A stretch of 5,522 bases of DNA from Spirochaetaceae bacterium (GCA_031267955.1 JAIRYB010000139.1:1-5522), one strand, 5' to 3'; positions 1-5,435 are shown, counted from the stretch's first letter. Notes: generated by a model not told the origin, from the letters alone. Translations and numbers: made by a program.

Positions 1-5
1 CTCCT
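1..5 (-). promoter_or_regulatory. Ribosome-binding site of a gene beginning left of the window
   Basis: Read on the minus strand the first bases give ACACAGGAG, so a near-perfect Shine-Dalgarno AGGAG ends exactly at the window edge. A start codon would be expected within about 5-10 bases outside the window. This implies a gene divergent from the dksA-like gene, but nothing of its coding sequence is visible. The inference rests on a short motif in an otherwise non-coding, AT-rich stretch. Confidence 0.4.
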
Positions 6-54
6 GTGTTTTATGTCAAGGGGAATCTTTGTGGTTGTTTTTCTTCAAAATTGC

Positions 55-84
55 ATGATTTCTGAGGGGAATTCTGACAGTCAA
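55..84 (-). promoter_or_regulatory. Weak candidate promoter for the off-window leftward gene
   Basis: On the minus strand a -35-like TTGACT (84 to 79) is followed after 18 bases by AATCAT (60 to 55), matching 5 of 6 and 4 of 6 consensus bases. Transcription would start near position 48 and give a leader of about 50 bases ending in the AGGAG at the window edge. The spacing is acceptable but the -10 is poor, so this is only a candidate. Confidence 0.25.
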
Positions 85-189
85 AAAGGTAAATGCCCTT
101 GCCCTGAATAAATTTAAAATTCCGTTCGTAAGCCCTTGACAAAACGCGCAACTTACGGCATTGTTCGGCGAATTAATGCAGCTTGAAAA

Positions 190-259
190 TTCCGGGCGGG
201 CGTCCGGGTTTTCACCGGAAAAACAGCGGCCGGTACAGTCCGGCGGGCGTTTCCCGGAA
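190..259. repeat. GC-rich cluster of inverted repeats upstream of dksA
   Basis: Outer arms TTCCGGG (190-196) and CCCGGAA (253-259) are exact reverse complements. They enclose two smaller hairpins: TTTTC-ACCG-GAAAA (209-222) and GCCGG-TACAGT-CCGGC (229-244). The block also contains two similar copies of a CCGG(G)CGGGCGT motif, at about 192-203 and 240-250. The block is much richer in GC than the AT-rich DNA on both sides. It could be a structured leader, a small RNA or a degraded intergenic repeat; the sequence alone does not decide. Confidence 0.4.
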
Positions 260-261
260 AA

Positions 262-290
262 TCCTTGCAAGGAAACGATAATATTATAAG
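262..290 (+). promoter_or_regulatory. Candidate promoter/operator region of the dksA-like gene
   Basis: A perfect 12-bp palindrome TCCTTGCAAGGA (262-273) is followed directly by an AT-rich core whose ATAATATTAT (278-287) is itself a 10-bp palindrome. This core offers -10-like hexamers, TATTAT at 282-287 and TATAAG at 285-290. No -35 stands at ideal spacing: TTGCAA (265-270) is only 14 bases before TATAAG. A start here would leave a leader of about 65-75 bases. The 12-bp palindrome overlaps where RNA polymerase would bind, as an operator would. Confidence 0.3.
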
Positions 291-303
291 CGCAGTCCTG
301 AAT

Positions 304-329
304 AATTTCAGTATATTAAATTTCAGTAT
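304..329. repeat. 11-bp tandem direct repeat AATTTCAGTAT
   Basis: AATTTCAGTAT occurs at 304-314 and again at 319-329, a period of 15 bases, within the untranslated region just before the dksA-like gene. The repeat is exact over 11 bases and then diverges. It may be a paired protein-binding site or the trace of a local duplication. Confidence 0.5.
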
Positions 330-351
330 GTTGAACAGGAAGAAAAGCGCG

Positions 352-356
352 GGAGG
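352..356 (+). promoter_or_regulatory. Shine-Dalgarno site of the dksA-like gene
   Basis: GGAGG at 352-356 lies 6 bases before the ATG at 363, an almost ideal ribosome-binding site that fixes the start codon and predicts strong translation. Confidence 0.85.
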
Positions 357-362
357 ACAGTC

Positions 363-719
363 ATGGATCAAGAATTCATTTCCCAAATGAAAGAGTCCCT
401 GACCGATCTTAAGAAGGAGATTGTCTCCAATCTGATGGCCGGTAATAAAGATTTCAAGGAAATAATGGAAGGCATGGACCCCAAAGATCTGGCGGACATT
501 GCCTCCGACGATATTGATCGCAAAATGATCGAAGCCCTGGGTTCGCAGGATCTGAAACGCCTCCGCCTTATCGATTCGGCCCTGACCCGCATCCAGCAGG
601 GCAAATACGGCCTCTGCATGAAGTGCGGTAAGCGCATCCCCCAGGCAAGACTCGAGGCGATCCCCTACGCCCTGATGTGCATTGAATGCAAAACCGCGGA
701 CGAAAGGCGGAACAGGTAA
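363..719 (+). CDS. dksA: DksA/TraR-family zinc-finger transcription factor
   Basis: This 118-residue protein is a DksA-type factor, which binds the RNA polymerase secondary channel and, with (p)ppGpp, shifts promoter choice in the stringent response. A four-cysteine zinc finger is complete: C85-x2-C88-x17-C106-x2-C109, the same spacing as in E. coli DksA. Residues 42-47 read DLADIA and match the DxxDxA coiled-coil tip motif of DksA (D42, D45, A47). By my recollection of the E. coli protein, the distance from this motif to the first cysteine is identical, so the acidic tip that reaches the polymerase active site is present. At 118 residues it is shorter than the 151-residue E. coli protein, and the missing part is at the N terminus. 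The start is fixed by GGAGG 6 bases upstream. It is a single gene, convergent with the PHP phosphatase gene. Family membership is firm; dependence on (p)ppGpp is inferred. Confidence 0.9.
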   Translation: MDQEFISQMKESLTDLKKEIVSNLMAGNKDFKEIMEGMDPKDLADIASDDIDRKMIEALGSQDLKRLRLIDSALTRIQQGKYGLCMKCGKRIPQARLEAIPYALMCIECKTADERRNR

Positions 720-796
720 CCCGGAGAGGACCGGCCGGAACCGCAGCCCCGCGAATACGCGGTTTAGCGTGCCTGCGGGTCTTTGCCTGTTACCTG
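713..796. repeat. Inverted repeat spanning both converging gene ends
   Basis: CAGGTAAC (713-720) and GTTACCTG (789-796) are perfect 8-base reverse complements. Each arm holds a stop codon: TAA at 717-719 of the dksA-like gene and, on the other strand, TAA at 792 to 790 of the PHP gene. Both genes therefore end with the same Arg-stop sequence AGGTAAC. With the hairpins in between, this could form one large cruciform-like structure. Confidence 0.5.
741..778 (+). terminator. Nested hairpin between convergent genes, probable terminator
   Basis: The outer stem CCGCAG (741-746) pairs with CTGCGG (773-778). Inside it, CCGCG-AATA-CGCGG (749-762) forms a perfect 5-bp tetraloop hairpin followed by TTT. 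After the outer stem comes GTCTTTGCCTGTT, only moderately rich in T. The position, 20 bases after the dksA-like stop, suits a terminator for that gene. Read leftwards the same hairpin has no T tract, so intrinsic termination of the PHP gene is less evident. Confidence 0.45.
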
Positions 797-1659
797 ATTT
801 CCTCGCTTTCCCAGCATGGTTCTCCGGATCTGCGGCCCTTAAAAACCGCGGCCCGGCTGTAGCCCGCTTTTAGGAGCGCCTCTTTTGCCTCCCCGTAGTG
901 GCCGCCCAGATGGGCGGTTTTGTGGGCGTCGGCGGTGATAATCGCCGGGACGCCCGCCCGGCATAGCAGGGAAAGGAGCCGGGGCGACGGGTATGGCTCG
1001 CCGAGGATGCCGCGGTTCATCCCGCCGGTATTTACTTCGGCGACGCAGCCGGCTTCAACGATGAGGGGGACGAGCGCGGCCGATTTTTCCAGATAGGCCG
1101 GCGCGGCGGTGGAAAACCACTTGTCGCCGGAATTGTTTTTCTTTATCAGATCCAAATGCCCCAGGATATCGAAACCGCCCGAGCGGATCATTTCCGTTTC
1201 CGCTTCCCAATAGGCGGCGGCGAGCGCCTCCCCGTCGCCGCCAAAGCGGCCAAGGAGCTTGCGCCCGAATTCCCCCGCCGGAGCGTCCACGATGGAAGGC
1301 TCGCCGTTATCGGGCGGGAAAATATAATGCACCGCGCCGATAACATAGTCCAGCCCGATTTCCCGGTACACCCGGTCCGCCGGGCCCATGCGGCCCTTGA
1401 TGTAGTCCACTTCCAGCCCAAGGTAGACGTCGATTTTCCCGGCCCAGCGCTGTTTGGCGGACCGGACAGTATCCAGGTACTCGTCCAGGCGCTTCTGGGG
1501 AAGATGCCAGCTTGTCTTTCCCACCGCGTGGTCTACAGGGGCGTGGGAGCTGAACCCGATGGACGCAAGGCCTTTTTCAAAGGCGGCCCCGCACATGGAC
1601 TCCACATCGTCCTTGCCGTCGCAGAAATCCGTATGGGTATGAAGGCAGGTATAAGTCAT
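790..1659 (-). CDS. hisJ: PHP-family histidinol-phosphatase-like phosphoesterase
   Basis: This 289-residue protein matches the HisJ/HisK type of histidinol phosphatase in the PHP superfamily, metal-dependent enzymes that remove phosphate from L-histidinol phosphate in histidine biosynthesis. The expected metal ligands are visible: H7 and H9 (HTHTDFCDG), D14, H39 (SSHAP), E83 (GLEVDY), H111 (GAVHY), H168 (GHLDL) and D244 with H246 (TADAHK). EVNTGG at 209-213 is also typical. There is no signal peptide or membrane segment, so it is cytoplasmic. Its ATG overlaps the kinase stop codon in an ATGA, and AAGGA lies 7 bases upstream inside the kinase gene, so it should be translated by coupling from the kinase message. 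No other his gene is in the window, which leaves its substrate open: PHP enzymes also include tyrosine phosphatases and nucleases. The fold and active site are well supported; the exact substrate is not. Confidence 0.85.
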   Translation of the reverse strand: MTYTCLHTHTDFCDGKDDVESMCGAAFEKGLASIGFSSHAPVDHAVGKTSWHLPQKRLDEYLDTVRSAKQRWAGKIDVYLGLEVDYIKGRMGPADRVYREIGLDYVIGAVHYIFPPDNGEPSIVDAPAGEFGRKLLGRFGGDGEALAAAYWEAETEMIRSGGFDILGHLDLIKKNNSGDKWFSTAAPAYLEKSAALVPLIVEAGCVAEVNTGGMNRGILGEPYPSPRLLSLLCRAGVPAIITADAHKTAHLGGHYGEAKEALLKAGYSRAAVFKGRRSGEPCWESEEIR

Positions 1660-4241
1660 AAGGCGATCCTTCCGCCAAGGTAAGATCCCGCGGCGGTTTT
1701 AAAGCGGGCAAACGCTTCTTTTACCAGGGCCAGGGCGGCGGCGGCCCCGGCGCGGTCCGTATTCTTAAAGGCCTGTTCCAGCCGGGCGGCGGCGGCTCCC
1801 AGCTCTTTTCCGGACATGCTAAGCGCCACCCCCTTGATAGTGTGGGCCTCCCTCATGGCGGTTTCCCAGTCCCCGATCCGGGCAGCCCGGGGCATGCTTT
1901 CTTCTATCTGGTTTTCGGTCCGGGCGATGAATTTTACCAGCATGGAATCGATCAACTCGGTTTCGGCCATAAAGGTTTCTTTCAGATCGCCTGCGTCAAA
2001 GACAAGCGGCGCGGCGGCCTCTCCCGCTCCGAATCCGGGAGGCGCGGCGGCTTCCCGCGCTGTACTGTCCGGCGCGGGATGCGCGGGCTTTGCAGGATGC
2101 GCGGGCGCTGCGGAAGGCGCGGGGGGCCTGGTTTTGGCGATCCAGGTGACGAGCGCCTTTTCAATATCCGGCCTCCTGAAAGGCTTGACCAGAATATCGT
2201 TAAAACCCGCCTGTATGCAATTTATGCGCTCGTCGGCAAGGGCGCTTGCGGTAACGGCGATCAGCGGCTTGGTAAAGCCGCGTTTCCGCAGCTCCGCCGC
2301 GGCTTTGTAGCCGTTCATGCGGGGCATCTGGATGTCCATAAAGACAAAAGATACCGGGTAGGCGGCGGCTTTTTCAAGTGCGTCGACGCCGTCGTCGGCG
2401 GTAATTGTCCGGTAGCCCAGCTTGCCGATGATCATCGCGAAAAGATTCTGGTTGACCGGGTTGTCTTCCACGATGAGGATCAGCGGCTCGTCCGGGCCGT
2501 CCCCGCCGCCGGCTGTCGCGCCGGCAGATGCCGCGCCGGAATCAGGGACGGCGGGCCTGCCCACGGCCGGCTCGGGCGGGACGGCTTCCAGGTCGACGCC
2601 GATTTCAGCCAGCGCGGCGCTGATGCAGGCGGCAAGGTCCCGGCGCTTGATCGGCTTGTTTACATTGGCGTTAAACCAGCGGAGCAGGGTCATTTTGGCG
2701 TCGGCGCCCAGAAGCCCCTGCGGGACTATCAGGACAAGCCGGGTATTGTTGATCTTCTTGTCGCTGTTTATCTCGGCCGCGAGCCGCCACCCGTCCATCC
2801 TGGGCATGATCATATCGATAAAACACAGTTCGAAAGGCCTGTTCATCGAAGCGGCTACGCGCAGTTCCTCAAGCGCGTCTTCGCCAGAGGAGACAGTTTC
2901 CACCCGGTCAAATCCGAAATCGTTCAGATACGAGGCCAGTACCCGCGCCGAATCACCGTAATCGTCCACCACGAGTATGCGGATATTCCGGTTGATCGCC
3001 GCGAGGCCCTCCGCGGGCGCCGCCCCCGCGCGGCCCTGACCGGCATGCCCGATATCCCCGGAAACAGGAAGCGCGCCGCCGGATCGTTCAACCGGGACGG
3101 TAAAGTAGAAAATCGACCCGTCCGGTTCGTTCGGGAGCATCCCGATATTCCCGCCCATAAGTTCTACAAGGTTCCGTGAAATAGCAAGCCCCAGCCCGGT
3201 ACCTCCGAAACGCCGGGTATGGGAAGGGTCCACCTGGAAAAAAGTAGTAAAAAGCTGCCCCCGCGATTCCGGCGGCACCCCCACCCCGGTATCGGCCACG
3301 GAAACGCGGACAGCCTCCCTGCCGCCAAGGGTTGTAAGCCTCACCGTTATAAGCGCCCCGCCCTGCCGGGTAAACTTTACCGCGTTTTTCGCGAGGTTAA
3401 TCACGATCTGCCGGAATTTGTTCTGATCCCCCCGGATAACAATACCCGCGTCCGGCGGAATGTCCAGCGTAATTTCAAGCCCCTTCTTGTGGGCCTCCAG
3501 CGAGATCATCTCCACCGCCTGCTCGACAGCCTGCTCAAGGTCAAAGTCGATGTTTTCAAGCTCCATCTTCCCCGCCTCGATCTTGGAATAATCGAGAATG
3601 TCGTTGATAAGGGACAGAAGCACGTCCGCGGAAAATCTAACCTGCCGTGAATACTCCGCCTGCTCCTGGTCAAGCTTCGTATCCTGGAGAAGTTCTGTCA
3701 TGCCGATAATCGTCTGGATCGGGGTGCGGATCTCGTGGCTCATGTTTGCCAGAAAGAGACTCTTGGCCTCCGTGGCCGCCTCCGCGTTGAGCACTATCTG
3801 TTTCAGGCGCTTTTCCTCGTGCCATTCCCTGGTAAGGTCGTGCAGGATAATCCCGAAAAACGGCCCGCTTTGTCCGCCTGCTGTTCCTTCGCCTTCACGG
3901 ATGCGCCAGACTACAACAAGGAATTTGCGGTCCGTGTTTTTTTTATTCCGGATAGACAGTGAAAAACGCCGGTACTTTTCGCCGCTACGGATAAACTGGA
4001 TAAATTCCGGGGAATTTTTCAGGGCCTCTTCCAGGAAACCTGCGGGAAGATCCGCGCCCCGGGCGCCAGGGTCCGCGAAACTGCCGACAATCCGTTCGCA
4101 TTCCATATTGATCGTAATAAAGGCGCCCGATCCGTCCGTCACCCCTATCGGAACGCCGGCATCGGAGTAGAGCCGGTAAAAAAGATCGCCGCCCGCGCCC
4201 GGCGCCGCCTTTCCGTACGGGCCGGTTCCCTGTCCTGCCAT
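1656..4241 (-). CDS. Soluble hybrid sensor histidine kinase (PAS-HisKA-HATPase-REC-REC-Hpt)
   Basis: This 861-residue protein carries a whole phosphorelay. Domains in order: a PAS-like sensor (about 20-140), a short helical linker, the dimerisation/phosphoacceptor domain with H169 in SHEIRTP, the ATPase domain with N box (NLAKNAVKF, 282-290), G1 (DTGVG, 317-321), F box (FTTFF, 331-335) and G2 (GGTGLGL, 346-352), receiver 1 (about 420-545), receiver 2 (about 586-702), an Ala/Pro-rich linker (705-750) and an Hpt domain with H800 in HTIKG. Receiver 2 is complete: E592, D593, D636, T664, K686. Receiver 1 keeps D426, D427, D476 and K529 but has VPQG where the switch Thr/Ser is expected (P507). No membrane segment is present, so it should sense a cytoplasmic signal. 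The expected path is H169 to D636 to H800 to an unknown regulator elsewhere. The start follows an in-frame TAG 12 bases upstream and has no Shine-Dalgarno site. It is coupled to the downstream PHP gene. Confidence 0.92.
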   Translation of the reverse strand: MAGQGTGPYGKAAPGAGGDLFYRLYSDAGVPIGVTDGSGAFITINMECERIVGSFADPGARGADLPAGFLEEALKNSPEFIQFIRSGEKYRRFSLSIRNKKNTDRKFLVVVWRIREGEGTAGGQSGPFFGIILHDLTREWHEEKRLKQIVLNAEAATEAKSLFLANMSHEIRTPIQTIIGMTELLQDTKLDQEQAEYSRQVRFSADVLLSLINDILDYSKIEAGKMELENIDFDLEQAVEQAVEMISLEAHKKGLEITLDIPPDAGIVIRGDQNKFRQIVINLAKNAVKFTRQGGALITVRLTTLGGREAVRVSVADTGVGVPPESRGQLFTTFFQVDPSHTRRFGGTGLGLAISRNLVELMGGNIGMLPNEPDGSIFYFTVPVERSGGALPVSGDIGHAGQGRAGAAPAEGLAAINRNIRILVVDDYGDSARVLASYLNDFGFDRVETVSSGEDALEELRVAASMNRPFELCFIDMIMPRMDGWRLAAEINSDKKINNTRLVLIVPQGLLGADAKMTLLRWFNANVNKPIKRRDLAACISAALAEIGVDLEAVPPEPAVGRPAVPDSGAASAGATAGGGDGPDEPLILIVEDNPVNQNLFAMIIGKLGYRTITADDGVDALEKAAAYPVSFVFMDIQMPRMNGYKAAAELRKRGFTKPLIAVTASALADERINCIQAGFNDILVKPFRRPDIEKALVTWIAKTRPPAPSAAPAHPAKPAHPAPDSTAREAAAPPGFGAGEAAAPLVFDAGDLKETFMAETELIDSMLVKFIARTENQIEESMPRAARIGDWETAMREAHTIKGVALSMSGKELGAAAARLEQAFKNTDRAGAAAALALVKEAFARFKTAAGSYLGGRIAL
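2077..2106. repeat. 12-bp direct repeat in the linker of the hybrid kinase
   Basis: GGATGCGCGGGC occurs at 2077-2088 and 2095-2106, 18 bases apart. It encodes the repeated Ala-His-Pro-Ala units of the Ala/Pro-rich linker before the Hpt domain (about residues 714-723). The in-frame period keeps the reading frame and suggests the linker grew by slippage or local duplication. Confidence 0.55.
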
Positions 4242-4247
4242 AGCATT

Positions 4248-4276
4248 ATTCTAAGCCATCGCCCGGATAAAGACAA
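4248..4276 (-). promoter_or_regulatory. Sigma-70-type promoter of the hybrid kinase
   Basis: On the minus strand TTGTCT (4276 to 4271) and TAGAAT (4253 to 4248) stand exactly 17 bases apart, matching 4 of 6 and 5 of 6 consensus bases. The -10 ends 6 bases before the kinase ATG, so the predicted transcription start falls on or next to the A of the start codon. This agrees with the lack of a Shine-Dalgarno site and suggests a leaderless message. The -35 lies in the T-rich tail of the preceding terminator. Confidence 0.55.
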
Positions 4277-4304
4277 CCAAAGCGCCCCCAAGTCGGGCCT
4301 TTGG
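4267..4304 (-). terminator. Rho-independent terminator after the LacI-family gene
   Basis: Starting one base after the repressor stop codon, the minus strand reads CCAAAG-GCCC (4304 to 4295), a 7-base loop, then GGGC, one bulged G and CTTTGG (4287 to 4277). This is a 10-bp stem with a single bulge, followed by TTGTCTTTAT (4276 to 4267). The hairpin ends the repressor transcript and separates it from the kinase unit. Confidence 0.7.
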
Positions 4305-4305
4305 A

Positions 4306-5310
4306 TCATGTCGTATTGCGGATCACCAGCTCCGGCTCCAGGACTACGCACTTTTCGTAGCCCTGGTTGTTGATCTGCAAAAAAAGCTGTTCCACCGCGT
4401 TGGCCGCGATATCCTCGACAGACTGCGTGATCGTGCTAAGGGAGGGCATCGTCAGCGCTGCCAGCGGGATATTGTCGTAGCCCACAATGGCAATATCATC
4501 CGGTATTTTTATCCCGGCGTTGGCGCAGGCGCGCATAAAACCGATTGCAATCATATCGGTTGACGCGAAGACCGCATCCGGTTTTTTTGCCAACATGCTT
4601 TCGCTGTACTTAATGCCCTTGCCGAAATTGTAAACTGTATCGTTGTCCAGGATCATCAGGTCTTCATCCGCGGATATGCCCGACTCTGCCAGCGCCTTCC
4701 GGTACCCCTCGTAACGCATCCTCAGCGAGTGCAGCGACATCTTCTCGCCAAGATAGGCAATCCGCCTGTGCCCGCGGTCAATCAGGTGTTTGGCGGCAAG
4801 GTACCCGCCTTTTTCATTATCCGTGGAGATCATGCAGCCGCCGCGCTCCTGCGGCCCGTCGTCCAGAAAGACAGCCGGGACGCCGTAGCTTTCCAGATGT
4901 TTCAGCGGCTCCCGGTTCAGAAATTCGCACAGTATCAGGATGCCGTCCACATTGTAACGCAGCAGTTTATCGACCACATTCTGTTCGCTTGCCCTGTTGT
5001 AATCAGTGTTGCTCAAAAAAGCGATGTACCCTTTTTCTACCAGGAGAATTTCGATCTCTTTCGCGATACAGGCGTAATAACTGTTTGTAATATCCGGCGT
5101 TACAATGCCGATGGTTTTAGAAGTATTTGTTTTAAGCCCCCTGGCCAGCTCGTTCGGGCGGTAATTCAGTTTTCTGATCGCTTCCAGTACTTTTTCCGAT
5201 ACTTCTTTGGAAATACTCGCGGTACCGTTTATTACATGGGAAACTGTAGGCTGGGTCACGCCGGCCATACGCGCGACATCCTTCATTGTATAAACCTGCT
5301 TGTCAATCAT
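4306..5310 (-). CDS. LacI-family transcriptional repressor
   Basis: This 334-residue protein has the usual LacI/GalR length and layout. The N-terminal helix-turn-helix starts at MKDVARMAGVTQPTVSHVING (residues 9-29), followed by the hinge helix with LARGL (55-59), which inserts in the operator minor groove. A periplasmic-binding-protein-like effector domain fills about 65-334. Typical family segments are PDITNSYYA (72-80), STDNEKGG (162-169), RYEGY (199-203), ASTDMIA (249-255) and GYDNIP (277-282). Such proteins usually bind a sugar or related small molecule and release DNA. The ligand cannot be read from the sequence. The chosen ATG has AGGGG 6 bases upstream; an alternative ATG at residue 9 is possible and would still keep the DNA-binding domain. 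It has its own promoter and terminator and is divergent from a strong promoter at 5494-5522, its probable target. Confidence 0.92.
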   Translation of the reverse strand: MIDKQVYTMKDVARMAGVTQPTVSHVINGTASISKEVSEKVLEAIRKLNYRPNELARGLKTNTSKTIGIVTPDITNSYYACIAKEIEILLVEKGYIAFLSNTDYNRASEQNVVDKLLRYNVDGILILCEFLNREPLKHLESYGVPAVFLDDGPQERGGCMISTDNEKGGYLAAKHLIDRGHRRIAYLGEKMSLHSLRMRYEGYRKALAESGISADEDLMILDNDTVYNFGKGIKYSESMLAKKPDAVFASTDMIAIGFMRACANAGIKIPDDIAIVGYDNIPLAALTMPSLSTITQSVEDIAANAVEQLFLQINNQGYEKCVVLEPELVIRNTT

Positions 5311-5316
5311 AGTCCG

Positions 5317-5321
5317 CCCCT
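5317..5321 (-). promoter_or_regulatory. Shine-Dalgarno site of the LacI-family gene
   Basis: AGGGG (5321 to 5317 on the minus strand) stands 6 bases before the ATG at 5310. It is a fair but not perfect site and favours this start over the internal ATG eight codons later. Confidence 0.5.
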
Positions 5322-5323
5322 GT

Positions 5324-5354
5324 CAGGCCGCGCCCGCCCGGCATTGGCGGCCTG
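5324..5354 (-). repeat. GC-rich inverted repeat in the leader of the repressor gene
   Basis: CAGGCCGC (5324-5331) and GCGGCCTG (5347-5354) are perfect 8-base reverse complements around a 15-base spacer, which can itself pair partly (CCGCC with GGCGG). The repeat lies just downstream of the -10 box and just upstream of the ribosome-binding site, so it would form a hairpin at the very 5' end of the mRNA or act as a DNA operator for autoregulation. Confidence 0.5.
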
Positions 5355-5360
5355 CCGCAA

Positions 5361-5389
5361 ATGATACCGCAAAAAACGCCCCGATTCAA
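5361..5389 (-). promoter_or_regulatory. Sigma-70-type promoter of the LacI-family gene
   Basis: On the minus strand TTGAAT (5389 to 5384) and TATCAT (5366 to 5361) are separated by exactly 17 bases, matching 4 of 6 and 5 of 6 consensus bases. Transcription would begin near 5354, leaving a leader of about 44 bases that starts with the GC-rich hairpin and ends with the ribosome-binding site. Confidence 0.6.
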
Positions 5390-5435
5390 TAAGATTTCTC
5401 CCTGCGGCCCGGGAGGTTCGGCGCGCTGAAATTCC

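Larger units (their letters stand above)
1..362. other. Intergenic region upstream of the dksA-like gene
   Basis: No convincing gene lies in these 362 bases: the two leftward open frames here have unlikely composition (internal repetition, no domain motif) and no good start context. The region holds outward signals for a gene to the left, an isolated TTGACA at 136-141 without a good -10 at 16-18 bases, a GC-rich block of inverted repeats at about 190-259, a 12-bp palindrome at 262-273, an AT-rich stretch at 278-320 and the ribosome-binding site of the dksA-like gene. It is best read as a divergent promoter region with a structured part. Confidence 0.6.

Noticed and set aside
136..164. TTGACA at 136-141 as the dksA promoter
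   Set aside because: The -35 is perfect, but hexamers at 16-18 bases downstream (GCATTG, CATTGT, ATTGTT) are poor -10 matches.
16..386. Two leftward open frames (16-270 and 153-386) in the region before dksA
   Set aside because: The first is built over the GC-rich repeat block and the second over that block plus the direct repeat, whose copies appear as FNILKFNILK. Neither has a domain motif and the second overlaps the dksA start.
951..964. CGCCCGCCCGGCAT shared between the PHP gene and the repressor leader (5331-5344), with a similar 13-mer on the opposite strand at 192-204
   Set aside because: The shared words are short and very GC-rich, and one copy is in constrained coding sequence; chance is sufficient unless a genome search finds many more copies.
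1156..1683. A 175-residue open frame on the plus strand, antisense to the PHP phosphatase
   Set aside because: The minus-strand gene carries every metal-binding motif in the right order; this frame has none and is a shadow of it.
1842..3179. A 445-residue open frame on the plus strand, antisense to the kinase
   Set aside because: It lies wholly opposite a gene with clear domain motifs, shows no recognisable domain itself and is rich in Arg, Gly and Pro as expected of an antisense frame in GC-biased coding DNA. No ribosome-binding site was seen.
3598..4170. A 190-residue plus-strand open frame opposite the kinase N-terminal half
   Set aside because: Antisense to the PAS and HisKA regions, with low-complexity Ser/Arg-rich composition and no domain motif.
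4729..5364. A 211-residue plus-strand open frame opposite the LacI-family gene
   Set aside because: The opposite strand is a full-length, motif-complete LacI repressor with promoter and terminator; this frame has no support.
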